64,000 bases of DNA, taken from the NCBI GenBank assembly GCA_015227615.1, contig JAALGZ010000028.1, forward strand, positions 62,001 through 126,000, written 5' to 3'. Positions within the stretch are counted from its first letter, which is position 1, and every line of letters starts with the position of its first letter. The translations under genes were made by a program, and so were the position numbers. Of the stretch, positions 61,661-64,000 are shown piece after piece. The notes under the pieces are model-generated. The model was given only the letters and a program-made list of their open reading frames with translations, was not told the DNA's origin and made no database searches. Source of the stretch: Labyrinthula sp. Ha. Its lineage: Eukaryota > Sar > Bigyra > Labyrinthulida > Labyrinthulaceae.

Positions 61661-62788
61661 TTCAATATTGAGCTGTGTTAAATTTAGAGCCAAAATGTAA
61701 AATATGACACAGGTGATTTTAGGGCAAACTATTAGATATATGAAACTTTTAGCAATGATACTCAATTGTTGAAGTCTCAATATTAAGAGCATGTTATATC
61801 GTCTTAAGCAAACAACCTGGGTTTACTATTAAAAAATTAAGCAACATGCTTTCAAAATTAAATTCTAAACATTTTTATTACTCTGGAATTAATAAATTGA
61901 TAACTGCGCTAAAATATTTTACTCTGATGAATTAGGTAACATAAAAGGATTGTATATAAGTGTTGAGTATTTTAGAAACGCGAAATACAGTTAATTAGTT
62001 AATGCTTTATGTTTCAGCGGTGCCGAGTAAATAACTGTATCAAACATCTTATCTTTATTAATTGTGACTACAGTCTATTTCTGTTCATATATCTCGAAGT
62101 AACAATCTAAAATTAATAAAGTTTCATTCCTTAATTTCATGACGCCACTTCATATGTGAAACACCAAACCTTGCAAATTATGTTCACATAGTATTGGGCC
62201 TATTGAATTTCTCTTGTATAATGAAAAAACTAGTCTAAATAGTTCAATCAAAACAACTATCTAGTTTACTAAAAAATGATAAATGCAGAGGACGTGAAGA
62301 AAATTGAGTTTCTTAAATTTTAATGGTATATCGATTGAATCATATTCAATAGAAAAAATTATCCAGGAAAGAAGAACACTATAACTCTAATTTTTTATTT
62401 AACTCTATATTGAATGAAAAGAAGAAACTAGCTAGTATATAAGAACCTAATAGAAACTATTATACCCAAATCTCTTCTATATGTCAAATCACGTCTAATA
62501 CGATGCTTTTAGCAATTAAAACAAACAAAAATACTAACTAATACAAGAACTAAGCCAAATATTAATAATCTATTTTAAGGAAGTTATGTATTTCTTGGAT
62601 GTGCATAATCATGCCATAAAACTTTTTTTTACTTTGTATGTCATAAGCTTACCTAACTTAGCAGTAATTGATGTCATAAAGAGCTAATTATTCCACTATA
62701 GTTACTTAGGAACTTATCAAAGATTTGATGATATACAAGCATAACATATCGATGGGATCTGATTAAAATCTTAATTGTTTTTACTGAG

Positions 62789-62812
62789 CAATATATATAT
62801 ATACATATATAT
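62789..62812. repeat. AT-rich microsatellite
   Basis: Imperfect run of AT dinucleotides with one CA step in the middle. Confidence 0.7.
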
Positions 62813-64000
62813 CGGGTTTGCTTACACTTCTCGACGTTTTTGCAGATTTGTTGAGTTTTAGCGAATCTAAATTACATATATCTATTTATCTTTCTCCCTA
62901 CCTGTCTGCCTCTCTAACTATCAATATATATATGCGTGTGTTGCGGTCTTAAATTATAGAGATAATTACACAGAAATTTACACAATATTATATATGTAAA
63001 AATCTATCAAGTTTGACTAAATTAAAAGGGAAAGATCAAGCGACTAGGTAAGCCTGCGAGATTAATCAATGTAGCATGTCATGGAGTGTCGTGAAACTAA
63101 AAACTGGGGAGGTTTTCTAGGGATGGCCTGTCATAATCAATATTATTTTTCTTCATTTGAAATCTTCTTATAAAAAAAATAAGATATAGCATTCTGTTGA
63201 CTAAATTTATACTTTTATCCCTTCAACTATATTTTCTTTTGGAGGGGATATGTTTGGTTTAGCAAAATGTTGAATACATTTGTCATTATTTTTCACAGCA
63301 ACAATTAGAGATTATTCCGAACTTAAACCTCATTGGCTTTGAGAATAATGTAAGTTTAATAGAGAAGTACAATAAGAAACTGCCTTATGTTTATTTAATT
63401 CTCGAAAGCTTGGTTTTTTAGTTTAGCTTTAATTTTTTAATAGGTTTTAGACTAGAAAATCAGCTATGGACATCAGTTCTATTCTCGTTATCATATAACA
63501 CGAGAAATTTTATTGAACAATTGTTTCAGTTACTTATGACATTGCATTATAATTTAAACATTCTCTCAGTTTCAACCAAATAATTTATAATAGTTGTAGT
63601 TTGTCTGTATATTATGGAGTAAACTGCTATGGTCGTTGAAAATAGACTAATATATATGAAAATTTTAATGTATTTGAATGCGACATGTTTCGTAGGGAAT
63701 GTTTTTTAGTAAACTAAACAATAATTTAGCTAAGAAATTAATTTTAAATAATTAATATTTAAAACAGTTCAATTTCCTTTCTTCAAAAGACCGTTTTATA
63801 AAAAGTTATTTTATAAATAAAATCAAACGCTTGCGTAACCTATCTTCCGTTGATAACGTAGAATAATGATAAGGAATCAATTTTAAATACTCAAATTTTA
63901 TTTGCTATGGAACACTTCATCTAATAGATTTTAATTCATATCTCAAAAACTTCACCAGATTCCTTATATCATTGTAACAATGGCTGTCATATTCAGCAAG

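Larger units (their letters stand above)
56910..64000. other. Gene desert to the window end
   Basis: About 7.1 kb of AT-rich DNA. The longest frame is 113 codons from ATG on the minus strand (58160-58501), with a basic N-terminus and one hydrophobic stretch; one such frame is expected by chance. AT dinucleotide runs occur near 61636-61660 and 62789-62812. Nothing else supported. Confidence 0.5.

Overview
The window is nuclear DNA of an intron-poor, AT-rich eukaryote, roughly one third G+C by eye. Evidence: single-exon genes carrying eukaryote-only domains (EXS of the XPR1/SYG1 phosphate-exporter family, FYRN/FYRC chromatin modules), two LTR retroelements and a hAT DNA transposon. TAA and TAG end genes in the normal way. 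No rRNA or other marker is present, so I do not name a lineage; a microbial or parasitic eukaryote is likely.

Layout. Bases 1-7803 are copy 1 of a segmental duplication whose second copy is 23918-31723; both hold about 6 kb of gene-poor DNA followed by an LRR-like gene. In copy 1 the gene is cut near its 3' end by a Ty1/copia element (7804-12226, minus). That element abuts a Ty3/gypsy chromovirus (12227-21837, minus), whose right LTR abuts the 3' half of an XPR1/SYG1 EXS-domain gene (21838-22436). Tail-to-tail with it lies a broken host gene (22475-23038, minus) for a coiled-coil protein with a C-terminal membrane anchor. Copy 2 carries the uninterrupted LRR-like gene, facing a large FYRN-FYRC-GNAT protein (32034-34367, minus). 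From 37.8 to 56.9 kb there is a widely spaced, same-strand series of three seven-transmembrane paralogues separated by 7-9 kb gaps; a nearly complete hAT transposon (52564-54759) lies in the second gap. The last 7 kb shows no gene I can support.

Most notable: (1) the gypsy element carries, after its integrase and chromodomain, a SANT/Myb-like segment and a domain resembling MT-A70 adenine methyltransferases; (2) the gypsy element marks a rearrangement breakpoint, because its two flanks come from two different damaged loci and show no target-site duplication; (3) the two LRR-like copies differ by nine changes, all altering amino acids and packed into two short patches, while about 6.7 kb of adjoining DNA is almost identical; (4) the intronless 7TM receptor-like family; (5) the FYR plus acetyltransferase architecture.

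Genes occur as tight pairs or singletons (38 bp between EXS and the broken gene, 223 bp between LRR-like and FYR-GNAT) in long deserts where most open frames are no longer than chance predicts. Both retroelements are degraded fossils and are described only as such.
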